Shown: positions 1 to 5,438 of the stretch, piece by piece
Position numbering within the stretch: position 1 is the first letter of the stretch
How the letters are laid out: each line of letters opens with the position of its first letter
Source: Avelusimicrobium sp963660385
GTDB lineage: Bacteria > Elusimicrobiota > Elusimicrobia > Elusimicrobiales > Elusimicrobiaceae
Assembly (NCBI GenBank): GCA_963660385.1
Contig: CAVKWQ010000072.1
Span: 1 to 7,620, forward strand
Direction of reading: 5' to 3'
Length of the DNA stretch: 7,620 nucleotides
The notes under the pieces: generated by a model
The model's database searches: none
The model's input: only the letters and a program-made list of their open reading frames with translations
What the model was told of the DNA's origin: nothing
Made by a program: the position numbers and the translations under genes

Positions 1-36
1 GCATACATCCCCCCTCATAAACTTGCCGCTAATCAA

Positions 37-66
37 AATTTACCAAAAAAAAAAAAAACGGGTCAA
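37..66 (-). promoter_or_regulatory. Possible sigma70-type promoter reading out of the left edge
   Basis: On the minus strand TTGACC (61-66) is a 5/6 match to the -35 box. It is followed after 18 nt, mostly a T14 run, by TAAATT (37-42), a 4/6 match to the -10 box. Downstream on the same strand is a purine-rich GAGGGGGG (9-16) next to two ATG codons (6-8 and 2-4), which could be the start of a gene lying off the window. The -35 sequence is also part of the 18-bp inverted repeat, so the match may be incidental. Confidence 0.25.
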
Positions 67-169
67 GCCCCTAGACGAAGACAGCCAACATTGATACGAT
101 TTTTTGGCTATTTTATGAACTCTTGGGACAATATTGCGCAGTTTGGGACTTGGCTTGACCCGTTTTTTT
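52..169. repeat. 118-bp segment bounded by 18-bp perfect inverted repeats
   Basis: The arm at 52-69 (seven A, then CGGGTCAAGCC) is the exact reverse complement of the arm at 152-169 (GGCTTGACCCG, then seven T). The 82-bp interior contains a smaller hairpin (AGCCAA 83-88 with TTGGCT 104-109) and a direct repeat TTGGGAC at 123-129 and 143-149. On both strands the outer stem ends in a T run, as in a bidirectional terminator, but the loop is unusually long. The terminal inverted repeats and small size would also fit a miniature transposable element. No target-site duplication is evident. A structured small RNA is a third option. Confidence 0.5.
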
Positions 170-204
170 GGATAGAAGGATTAGGCTGGTATCATTGTAA
201 GAGT

Positions 205-294
205 GTCATTCCCGAGTGTCGTAGTCGGGAATCTGTTTTTGCTGTTGTTCCCTTACGAAACGACAGATCCCCGACTAAATTCCTCGGGGATGAC
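205..294 (-). repeat. Hairpin repeat cassette A (two hairpins)
   Basis: The first hairpin pairs ATTCCCGA (208-215) with TCGGGAAT (225-232) around a 9-nt loop. The second pairs ATCCCCGA (267-274) with TCGGGGAT (284-291), also around a 9-nt loop. The outer edges are GTC and GAC, and the inner edges carry ATCTGT and ACAGAT, so the hairpins face each other. Between them GTTGTT (244-249) and AACGAC (259-264) can pair with one G-U. The reverse complement of this cassette reappears at 7528-7618 with both loops unchanged. The design resembles dispersed hairpin repeats such as the Neisseria dRS3 family (ATTCCC-N8-GGGAAT), but homology is not claimed. Strand is set by the copy at 7528. Confidence 0.85.
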
Positions 295-321
295 GACAAA
301 AAGGCTGTTATAAAAATTGGG

Positions 322-407
322 GTCATACTGGAAGGTTTCTGTCCAGTATCCGTTGTTTTCCTTTTTTTTATAACAACAGATCCTGGACTACGACTTTCCA
401 GGATGAC
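322..407 (+). repeat. Hairpin repeat cassette B (two hairpins)
   Basis: This cassette has the same plan as the one at 205-294. ATACTGGA (325-332) pairs with TCCAGTAT (342-349), and ATCCTGGA (380-387) pairs with TCCAGGAT (397-404), each around a 9-nt loop. The link contains GTTGTT (352-357) and AACAAC (372-377), which pair around a T-rich loop. It aligns end to end with the copy at 7528-7618 in the same orientation: GTCAT, hairpin, ATCCGTTGTT, CC plus T run, ACAGAT, hairpin, ATGAC. The second loop keeps CTACGAC although both sides of the stem have changed. It lies 27 bp from the first cassette, in opposite orientation. Confidence 0.85.
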
Positions 408-433
408 GGCAACAACTAACTACACAAGCAGTA

Positions 434-458
434 GATCCTGAAACAAGTTCAGGATGAC
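434..458 (+). repeat. Single hairpin of the same repeat family
   Basis: ATCCTGAA (435-442) pairs with TTCAGGAT (448-455) around a 5-nt loop (ACAAG). The hairpin is preceded by G and followed by GAC, like the right half of the complete cassettes. The loop is four bases shorter than in the other units. No matching left hairpin is found before it, so this appears to be a half cassette. The following bases, TTGTTTAATAACGAC (463-477), resemble the linker between hairpins in the copy at 7528-7618. Confidence 0.7.
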
Positions 459-499
459 CTCCTTGTTTAATAACGACACTTCCCAGAAACTCTACGGGG

Positions 500-565
500 T
501 GCCGCCTAGCGGTAAGGGCGGCAATTCAGGATGACTTGCTTTTTTAGTGCCCCCTACGGGCGGCG
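500..565. repeat. GC-rich hairpin pair with a truncated repeat arm
   Basis: TGCCGCC (500-506) pairs with GGCGGCA (517-523). A shortened relative lies at 548-565, where GTGCCCCCTACGGGCGGC looks like the first unit lacking about seven central bases. Between them TTCAGGATGAC (525-535) exactly repeats the right arm of the hairpin at 448-458, but its left arm is absent. The arrangement suggests a GC-rich repeat inserted into or recombined with a copy of the other family. The order of events is inference. Confidence 0.5.
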
Positions 566-574
566 TCCTTATTT

Positions 575-613
575 AACAACAACAAAACCCCGGGGGAAAG
601 AATCCGCCGGGGT
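575..613 (-). terminator. Rho-independent terminator after the secreted-protein gene
   Basis: Read on the minus strand, ACCCCGG (607-613) pairs with CCGGGGT (587-593) across a 13-nt loop. The stem is followed by TTTGTTGTTGTTAAAT. It begins 24 bp after the stop codon of the gene ending at 637. The stem is strong, but the T run is broken by G residues, so efficiency is uncertain. Confidence 0.55.
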
Positions 614-636
614 GAAAATTTATCCAGTAAAACAGT

Positions 637-1596
637 TTATTTTTGCGGAGTATGCGGGTCAAAGCGGTGTTTGTAATATTCTACAAACTTATCCCACACC
701 GCACGGACCGCCGGCTTATCCGCAAACCGGGGAGACATCTCCTCCAACTTGCCTACAAACAGTTCCCGCACTTGACGCGGAGACTGCAAACTGTTGTAAG
801 CCGCTTCCTCGGCCGATACGCGGGCGCAGTACAAAAGCGTTTCTTTAATCTGTCCGTAATATTCCACTTCGTCCGTGCCGATAGCGCCGCCCATATCGCG
901 CAAGCCGGTGCGGACCTCGCGGTACAAAAGCGCCGCATAAAATTCGTGCGTATTAACCGTCGGGGCAAACACGCCTTGCATTAAAATCTTCAAAAAGCGA
1001 ACCCTGTCCGCCGACGGCAAAAGCGGCAAAAAGTGGTCGTTTAACCGTTGGGCCGTGGCTTCGCCCAACAGCGCGCGGAAGTTAGGGTTATCGTCCGTGG
1101 GCTTCATCCCCGCGGAATATTGGTAGCGTTTGCGAAATTCCTGTTCCGCTTGGTTTTGTGCAATACGCAGTTCGTATTCCAAAGCGAGCAAATAAGTATG
1201 GCTGAGTTTCATCCCCGAACGGATGCGCTGGGAAAGCACCAACATACACGGGCTTAATCTATTGGTGTTTTGGTCCTGCATTTTATAAAGGGCTCTGGAC
1301 ACTTCCCGCGTAAGAACATTGGAAATCTCTTCCGAGTTGATTCTAGCGTCCTTTAAAAGCGGGGCCAAGGCTTCGCGCTTAGGCAAAAGGGAAGAAAAAC
1401 GCGCTAAAATTTGGTGCTCGGGCGTACCCTCTACTAAATGCTGTAAAGCCGCATCCTCCGCCGGAACAGTAACCCTGGGCGTGCGGGCTAAAATCTTCCT
1501 CACACCTTTAAAGGATTTAAGCGGATTTTTCTGCGCAAAAGCCGCCGTAGGAACGAACAACCCTGCTAAAAATAAAATAAATAATTTTTTACCCAT
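637..1596 (-). CDS. Secreted protein of unknown function, 319 aa
   Basis: I do not recognise this family. The ATG at 1594-1596 is chosen because it opens with a typical signal peptide: GKK, a hydrophobic stretch, then AAFA before Gln22, so signal peptidase I probably cuts after residue 21. The frame stays open upstream to an ATG at 1645-1647 and a TTG at 1660-1662, but those starts would put a second hydrophobic segment ahead of the signal. The Shine-Dalgarno sequence is poor at all three. The mature part, about 298 residues, is charged and predicted by eye to be mostly helical, with few glycines and only two cysteines and no lipobox or transmembrane segment. It should be periplasmic or exported. 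It follows the terminator at 1678-1697, so it probably has its own promoter. No repeats or catalytic motif are visible. Confidence 0.8.
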   Translation of the reverse strand: MGKKLFILFLAGLFVPTAAFAQKNPLKSFKGVRKILARTPRVTVPAEDAALQHLVEGTPEHQILARFSSLLPKREALAPLLKDARINSEEISNVLTREVSRALYKMQDQNTNRLSPCMLVLSQRIRSGMKLSHTYLLALEYELRIAQNQAEQEFRKRYQYSAGMKPTDDNPNFRALLGEATAQRLNDHFLPLLPSADRVRFLKILMQGVFAPTVNTHEFYAALLYREVRTGLRDMGGAIGTDEVEYYGQIKETLLYCARVSAEEAAYNSLQSPRQVRELFVGKLEEMSPRFADKPAVRAVWDKFVEYYKHRFDPHTPQK

Positions 1597-1670
1597 ACCT
1601 ATATTTTGCAAAACTAACAGACCAAATAACAGGGCCCTTGGACCCATTTTTATATAGGGCAAAGGACCTA

Positions 1671-1697
1671 AAAAAGAGGGAACCCGGTAAGGTTCCC
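1671..1697 (-). terminator. Rho-independent terminator of the lipoprotein-nadA-nadC-aminotransferase operon
   Basis: On the minus strand GGGAACC (1691-1697) pairs with GGTTCCC (1678-1684) around a 6-nt loop, and is followed directly by TCTTTTTT. The stem begins 7 bp after the aminotransferase stop codon. This is a textbook intrinsic terminator and marks the end of the four-gene unit. Confidence 0.9.
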
Positions 1698-1704
1698 CCG
1701 TTGG

Positions 1705-2910
1705 TTACAGATTGTCTTTAATGGTTTGCGCGAGGCGCTTCAAACCTTCTACCATTTGTTCCTTAGTAGGGTAAGAAAAGTTTAAGCGCATATCGTTAAA
1801 CACATTGGCCTGCGGATAGAAATCCACCCCCGCCACATAAGCCACCTTATTTTCAATAGCCTTAGGAAGCAGGTCTGTGGCGTTCATATGTTTGGGCAAG
1901 GTAAGCCACAGGAAGAGGCCGCCCTCGGGGCGCGTCCAGGAAACATTTTTCGGCATATATTTTGCCAAGGTTTCCAACATCAAGTCGCGTTTTTCGCGGT
2001 AGGCCGCAATGATTTCTTTGACGTGCTGCATCAGCATCCCACTGCGCAGATATTCTCCCGTGGCCAACTGCAAAATGGGCGAGGTGCACAAGTCCATCGC
2101 CTGTTTTAAAATAACGTATTTGCGGATAACGTCTTCCGGCCCGATGATGTAGCCCAAGCGGAAGCCCGGCACAAACACCTTGGAGAACGTGAACATCGTA
2201 ATCACGTTGCCGCGGCCATTATCCAACGCGTAAAAAGTGCGCGGGGAAGTGCCTTCAAAGCGGACTTGGCGGTACGGGGAGTCTTCCAAAATAAAGGTGT
2301 TATATTTTTGGGCGATTTCCAAAATTTGTATACGGCGGTCTTCGGGAATAGTCGTACCCGTGGGGTTTTGGAAATCAGGCACCAAGTAGATAAATTTGCA
2401 TTGTTTGCCCTGGGCCTTTAACGCAGAAAGTTTGGCTTCCAAATCCTCGGGCAAAATACCGTAGGCGTCGCTTTCCGCGCCCGTAATATCCGCACCTGCC
2501 ACGTGGAACGCCTGCAACGCGCCCAAATAAGTGGGGCAAGCGGTAATAATGCTGTCGCCGGGGTTTACGAACAGGCGCGCCGTCATATCCAACGCCTGCT
2601 GGGAGGCAGACACCACCATCATTTGGTCGGTAGTTACGTCAATATTTTCGGTCTCTTTTAAGAGTTTTACCAATTCCGTGCGCAATTCCATTTGCCCTTC
2701 GGTCGTGCCGTACTGCAACGCCTGTTTAGGAGTCTTCGTCAGTACGTCTTGCATAATGTTGGCAATTTCGTGCGTGGGGAACAATTCCGGGGCCGGTAAC
2801 CCCCCCGCGAACGAAATAATATCCGGGCGGGCAATCACTTTCAAAAGTTCTCTAATGGCAGAAGCCTTGGAGCGGCTTACCACTTGGGAAAACAACTTAT
2901 TGTAATTCAT
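1705..2910 (-). CDS. Class I/II PLP-dependent aminotransferase (LysN / 2-aminoadipate aminotransferase-like)
   Basis: Fold type I aminotransferase, 401 aa, cytoplasmic, transferring an amino group between an amino acid and a 2-oxo acid through pyridoxal phosphate. Landmarks in order: ISFAGGLP (32-39) and QYGTTEG (66-72) near the substrate entrance, PDFQNPTG (178-185) with Asn182, EDSPY (209-213) with Asp210 expected to bind the pyridine nitrogen, TFSKVFVPGFRLGY (241-254) with Lys244 as the Schiff-base lysine and Arg251 for phosphate, and Arg375 expected to hold the substrate carboxylate. The N-terminal pattern and GGLP motif fit the LysN/AadAT/AraT branch better than classical AspC. The exact substrate cannot be read from sequence. 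ATG at 2908-2910 follows GGGAG (2917-2921) at 6 nt. The nadC stop lies 28 bp upstream, so it is probably the last gene of that operon. Confidence 0.93.
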   Translation of the reverse strand: MNYNKLFSQVVSRSKASAIRELLKVIARPDIISFAGGLPAPELFPTHEIANIMQDVLTKTPKQALQYGTTEGQMELRTELVKLLKETENIDVTTDQMMVVSASQQALDMTARLFVNPGDSIITACPTYLGALQAFHVAGADITGAESDAYGILPEDLEAKLSALKAQGKQCKFIYLVPDFQNPTGTTIPEDRRIQILEIAQKYNTFILEDSPYRQVRFEGTSPRTFYALDNGRGNVITMFTFSKVFVPGFRLGYIIGPEDVIRKYVILKQAMDLCTSPILQLATGEYLRSGMLMQHVKEIIAAYREKRDLMLETLAKYMPKNVSWTRPEGGLFLWLTLPKHMNATDLLPKAIENKVAYVAGVDFYPQANVFNDMRLNFSYPTKEQMVEGLKRLAQTIKDNL

Positions 2911-2938
2911 CTGCTACTCCCAATCTTATAATAATCGC

Positions 2939-3772
2939 TTAACTAATATATTGTACAATTTTTAGGCTCAAATCTTTCGCCGGAACCGAGTGCGTAAGCG
3001 CCCCCATAGAAATTACATCCGGGCGAACCGCACAGTAGGCCTCTAAATTGGTTTTATTCACGCCGCCGGAAACCTCAATAATGGCGCGTCCGGCAATTTC
3101 TTTTTTGCACACAGCAATTTGTTCGGGCGTCATATTGTCCAGCATAATGATATCCGCCCCGGCGTTTAAGGCTTCCTTTACCTCGTCCAAGTTCGTGGTT
3201 TCCACCTCTACCTTGGGCGTATGGCCGATAACATCCTTAATCTTTTTGACGGCCGCCGTAATGGAGCCCGCCGCCGCAATGTGGTTATCCTTAATCATCA
3301 CGCTGTCGGCCAGGCTAATGCGGTGGTTGCGCGCGCCGCCAATGCGTACCGCGTATTTATCCAAACGCCGCAAGCCAGGCTGGGTTTTGCGCGTATCTAC
3401 AATCATTACGCCGTATTTTTTGCCGATAGCCGCATATTCGCGCGAGGCGGTGGCAATACCGCTCATCCGCTGCATAAAGTTAAGCGCGGTCCGTTCGGCC
3501 TTTAAAATAGACAAGGTGGGCCCCGTCAGTTCCAGCACAATTTCGCCCTTCTTCACGTCGTCGCCGTCCTTTTTAAGCGGCGTCAAAACGACCTCCGGGT
3601 CCACCGCGTGGAACACGGTTTTGGCTACATCCATACCGCACAGCACCAAGTCTTCCTTAGCGCGGATAGCGGCCTTGGCCCGGTTTTCGGGCGTAAAAAT
3701 AGTGTCCGAGGTAATATCCCCCAAACTTAAATCTTCCAGTAAGGCAAGTTCAATAATTTTATCTAGTATCAT
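2939..3772 (-). CDS. nadC: Nicotinate-nucleotide diphosphorylase (carboxylating), quinolinate phosphoribosyltransferase
   Basis: Cytoplasmic enzyme of de novo NAD synthesis. It joins quinolinate and PRPP to give nicotinate mononucleotide, CO2 and pyrophosphate. At 277 aa it has the usual length. Recognised motifs are EDLSLGDITS (13-22), ERTALNFMQRMSGIAT (93-108), DTRKTQPGLR (126-135), GGARNHR (145-151), MIKDNHI (159-165), KVEVETT (187-193), MLDNM (210-214) and EVSGGVN (233-239). Arg94, Arg128, Lys129, His150, Arg151, Lys161 and Asp212 match positions that bind the substrates in characterised members. Its ATG overlaps the nadA stop in an ATGA (3769-3772), pointing to translational coupling. 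All expected active-site residues are present. Confidence 0.97.
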   Translation of the reverse strand: MILDKIIELALLEDLSLGDITSDTIFTPENRAKAAIRAKEDLVLCGMDVAKTVFHAVDPEVVLTPLKKDGDDVKKGEIVLELTGPTLSILKAERTALNFMQRMSGIATASREYAAIGKKYGVMIVDTRKTQPGLRRLDKYAVRIGGARNHRISLADSVMIKDNHIAAAGSITAAVKKIKDVIGHTPKVEVETTNLDEVKEALNAGADIIMLDNMTPEQIAVCKKEIAGRAIIEVSGGVNKTNLEAYCAVRPDVISMGALTHSVPAKDLSLKIVQYIS

Positions 3773-4812
3773 TTGGCAAGTTCAAACATTTTTTCAATGG
3801 CTTTTTTGGCCTGGGCCGCTATGTTTTCGTCCACCGTAACCACTTGGTCGGGGCGCGGGTCAATCAACGCTTCCAGGGTATTAATCAAACTGTTCTTCTT
3901 CATATAACTGCAAACCCCGTAGGGCCAGATAAAGGTTTTGTCCGGGTGTTCGGCTTCCAAACGGTTGACAAGACCAAACTCCGTAAGCATCCCAAACATC
4001 TTATCGGGCGACGCGGCCACATAGGCGGCCATCCCCTTGGTGCTGCCCACGTAATCGCACTTTTGGCAAACTTCAATGGGGCACTCCGGGTGCGCCAACA
4101 CTTTTATACCGGGATGTTCAGCGCGCAGTTTATCCACAATTTCCGGGCGGTATTTGTCGTGTACACAGCAGGAACCGCCGGAAGAAATAATCTTTTTGGG
4201 CGTGCCGCGGCGTTTGAGTTCGGCGTCAATATTTTGCGCCATTAACATATCGGGCACAAAAATAAGTTCATTGCCGGGGATTTTCTGCGCAATATCAAAT
4301 ACATTGCCCGACGTTACGCACGAATCACACACGGCCTTTACATCCGCAGAACTGTTGATATAGCACAAAGCCGGTACGCCGGGGTGTTGCGCGCGGAGTT
4401 TTTTGACATCTTCCCCCGTCATAGAATCGGCCAGCGTGCACCCCGCACGGCCCGCCGGGATAACCACCTTTTTGCCCGGGTTAATGATTTTGGCCGTTTC
4501 GGCCATAAACCACACGCCCGCAAAAACGATAATATCGGCGGTAGAGGAGCGCGCCTTTAACGCCAGTTCATACGAGTCCCCCCTAAAATCGGCCACGCCG
4601 TAAACCAAATCGGGCGTGGTGTAGGAGTGGGCAAGAATAACGGCGTTCTGCTCTTTTTTAAAGCGGTTAATCGCCAGTATATACGGCGCGGCGGCCAGGC
4701 AGTCTTCAAACGTCCACTTGGCGGCCTTGGTTTTGGATACAGATTTAAGAAGCCCATATAATCTATGGGCTTCTTGTGTAAGTTGCGCTTCTTTATCTAA
4801 CGGCGTAAGCAT
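3769..4812 (-). CDS. nadA: Quinolinate synthase A, [4Fe-4S] enzyme
   Basis: Condenses iminoaspartate with dihydroxyacetone phosphate to form quinolinate, in the cytoplasm. At 347 aa it is of normal length. Three similar domains are expected, each giving one cluster ligand. The probable ligands are Cys125 in AGCTLADS, Cys215 in GGSCCVH and Cys301 in GVCSYMKKNSL. Other signatures are AHSYTTPDLV (61-70) and HPECPIEVCQKCDYVGSTKG (241-260). The oxygen-sensitive cluster fits an anaerobic or microaerophilic life, though NadA also occurs in aerobes. The gene starts only 3 bp after the lipoprotein stop, has no strong Shine-Dalgarno sequence of its own, and overlaps nadC by 4 bp, so its translation probably depends on the upstream gene. 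No nadB lies in the window. Confidence 0.97.
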   Translation of the reverse strand: MLTPLDKEAQLTQEAHRLYGLLKSVSKTKAAKWTFEDCLAAAPYILAINRFKKEQNAVILAHSYTTPDLVYGVADFRGDSYELALKARSSTADIIVFAGVWFMAETAKIINPGKKVVIPAGRAGCTLADSMTGEDVKKLRAQHPGVPALCYINSSADVKAVCDSCVTSGNVFDIAQKIPGNELIFVPDMLMAQNIDAELKRRGTPKKIISSGGSCCVHDKYRPEIVDKLRAEHPGIKVLAHPECPIEVCQKCDYVGSTKGMAAYVAASPDKMFGMLTEFGLVNRLEAEHPDKTFIWPYGVCSYMKKNSLINTLEALIDPRPDQVVTVDENIAAQAKKAIEKMFELAK

Positions 4813-4815
4813 AAA

Positions 4816-5277
4816 TTATTGCAGGGTGTCCGGCGCAATTTCGTCGCTCGTATAGGTGGTAGTCGTCGTGCTGGTGGACGAGGTGGACGTATTCGGCGCG
4901 GAACCGTCTAAATAGTAAATATTGGTATTGTTAATGACCTTTTTGTTAGTGGTCGTGGATTTAGACGTACTTTTGGCGGTCGTCTTTTTGGCAGTTGTTT
5001 TAACTACCTTGGCGGCGGGCTTTTTGGCCCCTCTTACCGTTTGTTCGGCAGGCGGCAAATAAGAATCCCCGCAAGCCTGCAACTCGTAGGCGGGCAAGGT
5101 GTCGTAATCGGCCTCCGGCGCCAAAAGGTTATCAAATTCTTGGTCAATGATTTGGTATTTAGCATCTTTGGCGGACGCTTTATTGCGGGAATCCGCAGTT
5201 TTGGTGTTGGCGTTGCCGGAAGAGCAAGCGGCGGCGCCGAAAGCGGCGATAAAGGCCGCGAGTAAAAGTTTCTTCAT
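4816..5277 (-). CDS. Small putative lipoprotein with Lys/Ala/Thr/Ser-rich low-complexity region
   Basis: 153 aa, family not recognised. The N-terminus MKKLLLAAFIAAFGAAAC-SS is a lipoprotein signal with Cys18 as the likely lipidated residue. The lipobox AAAC lacks the usual Leu at -3 but is acceptable. Residues 19-80 contain an acidic patch (QEFDNLLAPEADYDTLPAYE). Residues 84-113 are rich in Lys, Ala and Thr (AKKPAAKVVKTTAKKTT), residues 114-123 form an Asn/Tyr stretch, and residues 129-143 are nearly all Ser and Thr. The basic tail could lie against peptidoglycan or acidic polymers, but this is inference. ATG at 5275-5277 has a strong AAGGAG (5285-5290) with 7-nt spacing. It is the first gene of the nadA-nadC operon, 3 bp ahead of nadA. 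Confidence 0.85.
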   Translation of the reverse strand: MKKLLLAAFIAAFGAAACSSGNANTKTADSRNKASAKDAKYQIIDQEFDNLLAPEADYDTLPAYELQACGDSYLPPAEQTVRGAKKPAAKVVKTTAKKTTAKSTSKSTTTNKKVINNTNIYYLDGSAPNTSTSSTSTTTTTYTSDEIAPDTLQ

Positions 5278-5296
5278 AACCCGTCTCCTTATTAAT

Positions 5297-5310
5297 GCGG
5301 GAAAACCCGC
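5297..5310 (-). other. Short perfect hairpin in the operon leader
   Basis: GCGGG (5297-5301) and CCCGC (5306-5310) pair around a 4-base loop. It lies between the probable transcription start and the AAGGAG ribosome binding site of the lipoprotein gene. There is no T run after it on the minus strand, so it is not a terminator. It may stabilise the mRNA 5' end or affect initiation. The function is inferred. Confidence 0.4.
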
Positions 5311-5320
5311 GCGTTACTAA

Positions 5321-5350
5321 ATTATATATCATATTGCGCGGATTTGGAAA
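5321..5350 (-). promoter_or_regulatory. Promoter of the lipoprotein-nadA-nadC-aminotransferase operon
   Basis: On the minus strand a perfect -10 box TATAAT (5321-5326) lies 18 nt from a weak -35 TTTCCA (5345-5350), a 4/6 match. Transcription would start near 5314, giving a leader of about 36 nt, too short for a known NAD riboswitch. A small inverted repeat, GGAAA (5346-5350) and TTTCC (5354-5358), overlaps the -35 box and could be an operator, but it matches no regulator site I can name. Confidence 0.6.
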
Positions 5351-5368
5351 GATTTTCCCATAGAATTT

Positions 5369-5400
5369 TTTACAGGTTTCCCCTTATATTTTAGTACAAT
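5369..5400 (+). promoter_or_regulatory. Tentative promoter of the symporter gene
   Basis: TTTACA (5369-5374) is a 5/6 match to a -35 box and TACAAT (5395-5400) a 5/6 match to a -10 box, but the 20-nt spacer is longer than normal. An alternative -10 is TATATT (5385-5390), without a good -35. The region is divergent with the lipoprotein promoter, so the two could share regulation. Confidence 0.35.
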
Positions 5401-5438
5401 AAAAAGGTTGTACCGTTTGGGAGGAAGAAAAAAACACG

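Larger units (their letters stand above)
1..636. other. Gene-free, repeat-rich intergenic region
   Basis: No credible coding region was found here on either strand. The longest open frame on the plus strand starts at a TTG near 91, has no ribosome binding site and runs straight through the hairpin repeats, so it is taken as repeat-derived. The region holds an A14 run (45-58), an 18-bp inverted repeat (52-69 with 152-169), two two-hairpin repeat cassettes, one further hairpin, a GC-rich remnant region and the terminator of the minus-strand gene that ends at 637. At the extreme left a minus-strand open frame could begin near 16-18 or 6-8 and leave the window, but too little is visible to call it. 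Confidence 0.7.

Noticed and set aside
91..441. Plus-strand open frame of 116 codons across the repeats
   Set aside because: It starts with TTG, has no ribosome binding site, encodes the hairpin repeats in one of their open frames and resembles no protein.
205..564. Repeat run as a possible CRISPR array
   Set aside because: Units are palindromes in alternating orientation with changing stems. There are no identical direct repeats with uniform unique spacers, and no cas genes are nearby.
531..1657. Several plus-strand open frames opposite the secreted-protein gene
   Set aside because: The minus-strand frame has a signal peptide, a full-length product and a terminator. The plus-strand frames are shadows without start signals.
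1597..1662. N-terminal extension of the secreted protein from the TTG at 1662 or ATG at 1647
   Set aside because: It would place an extra hydrophobic segment before a complete signal peptide. The start at 1596 gives a standard exported protein, although no start has a good ribosome binding site.
3048..3839. 263-codon plus-strand open frame
   Set aside because: It lies antisense to nadC, whose protein carries all expected motifs. The translation of this frame is low-quality and Ser/Ile-rich and is a shadow of that gene.
5278..5320. NAD-sensing riboswitch before the NAD operon
   Set aside because: The likely leader is only about 36 nt with one 5-bp hairpin, which is too small for the known NAD riboswitch classes.
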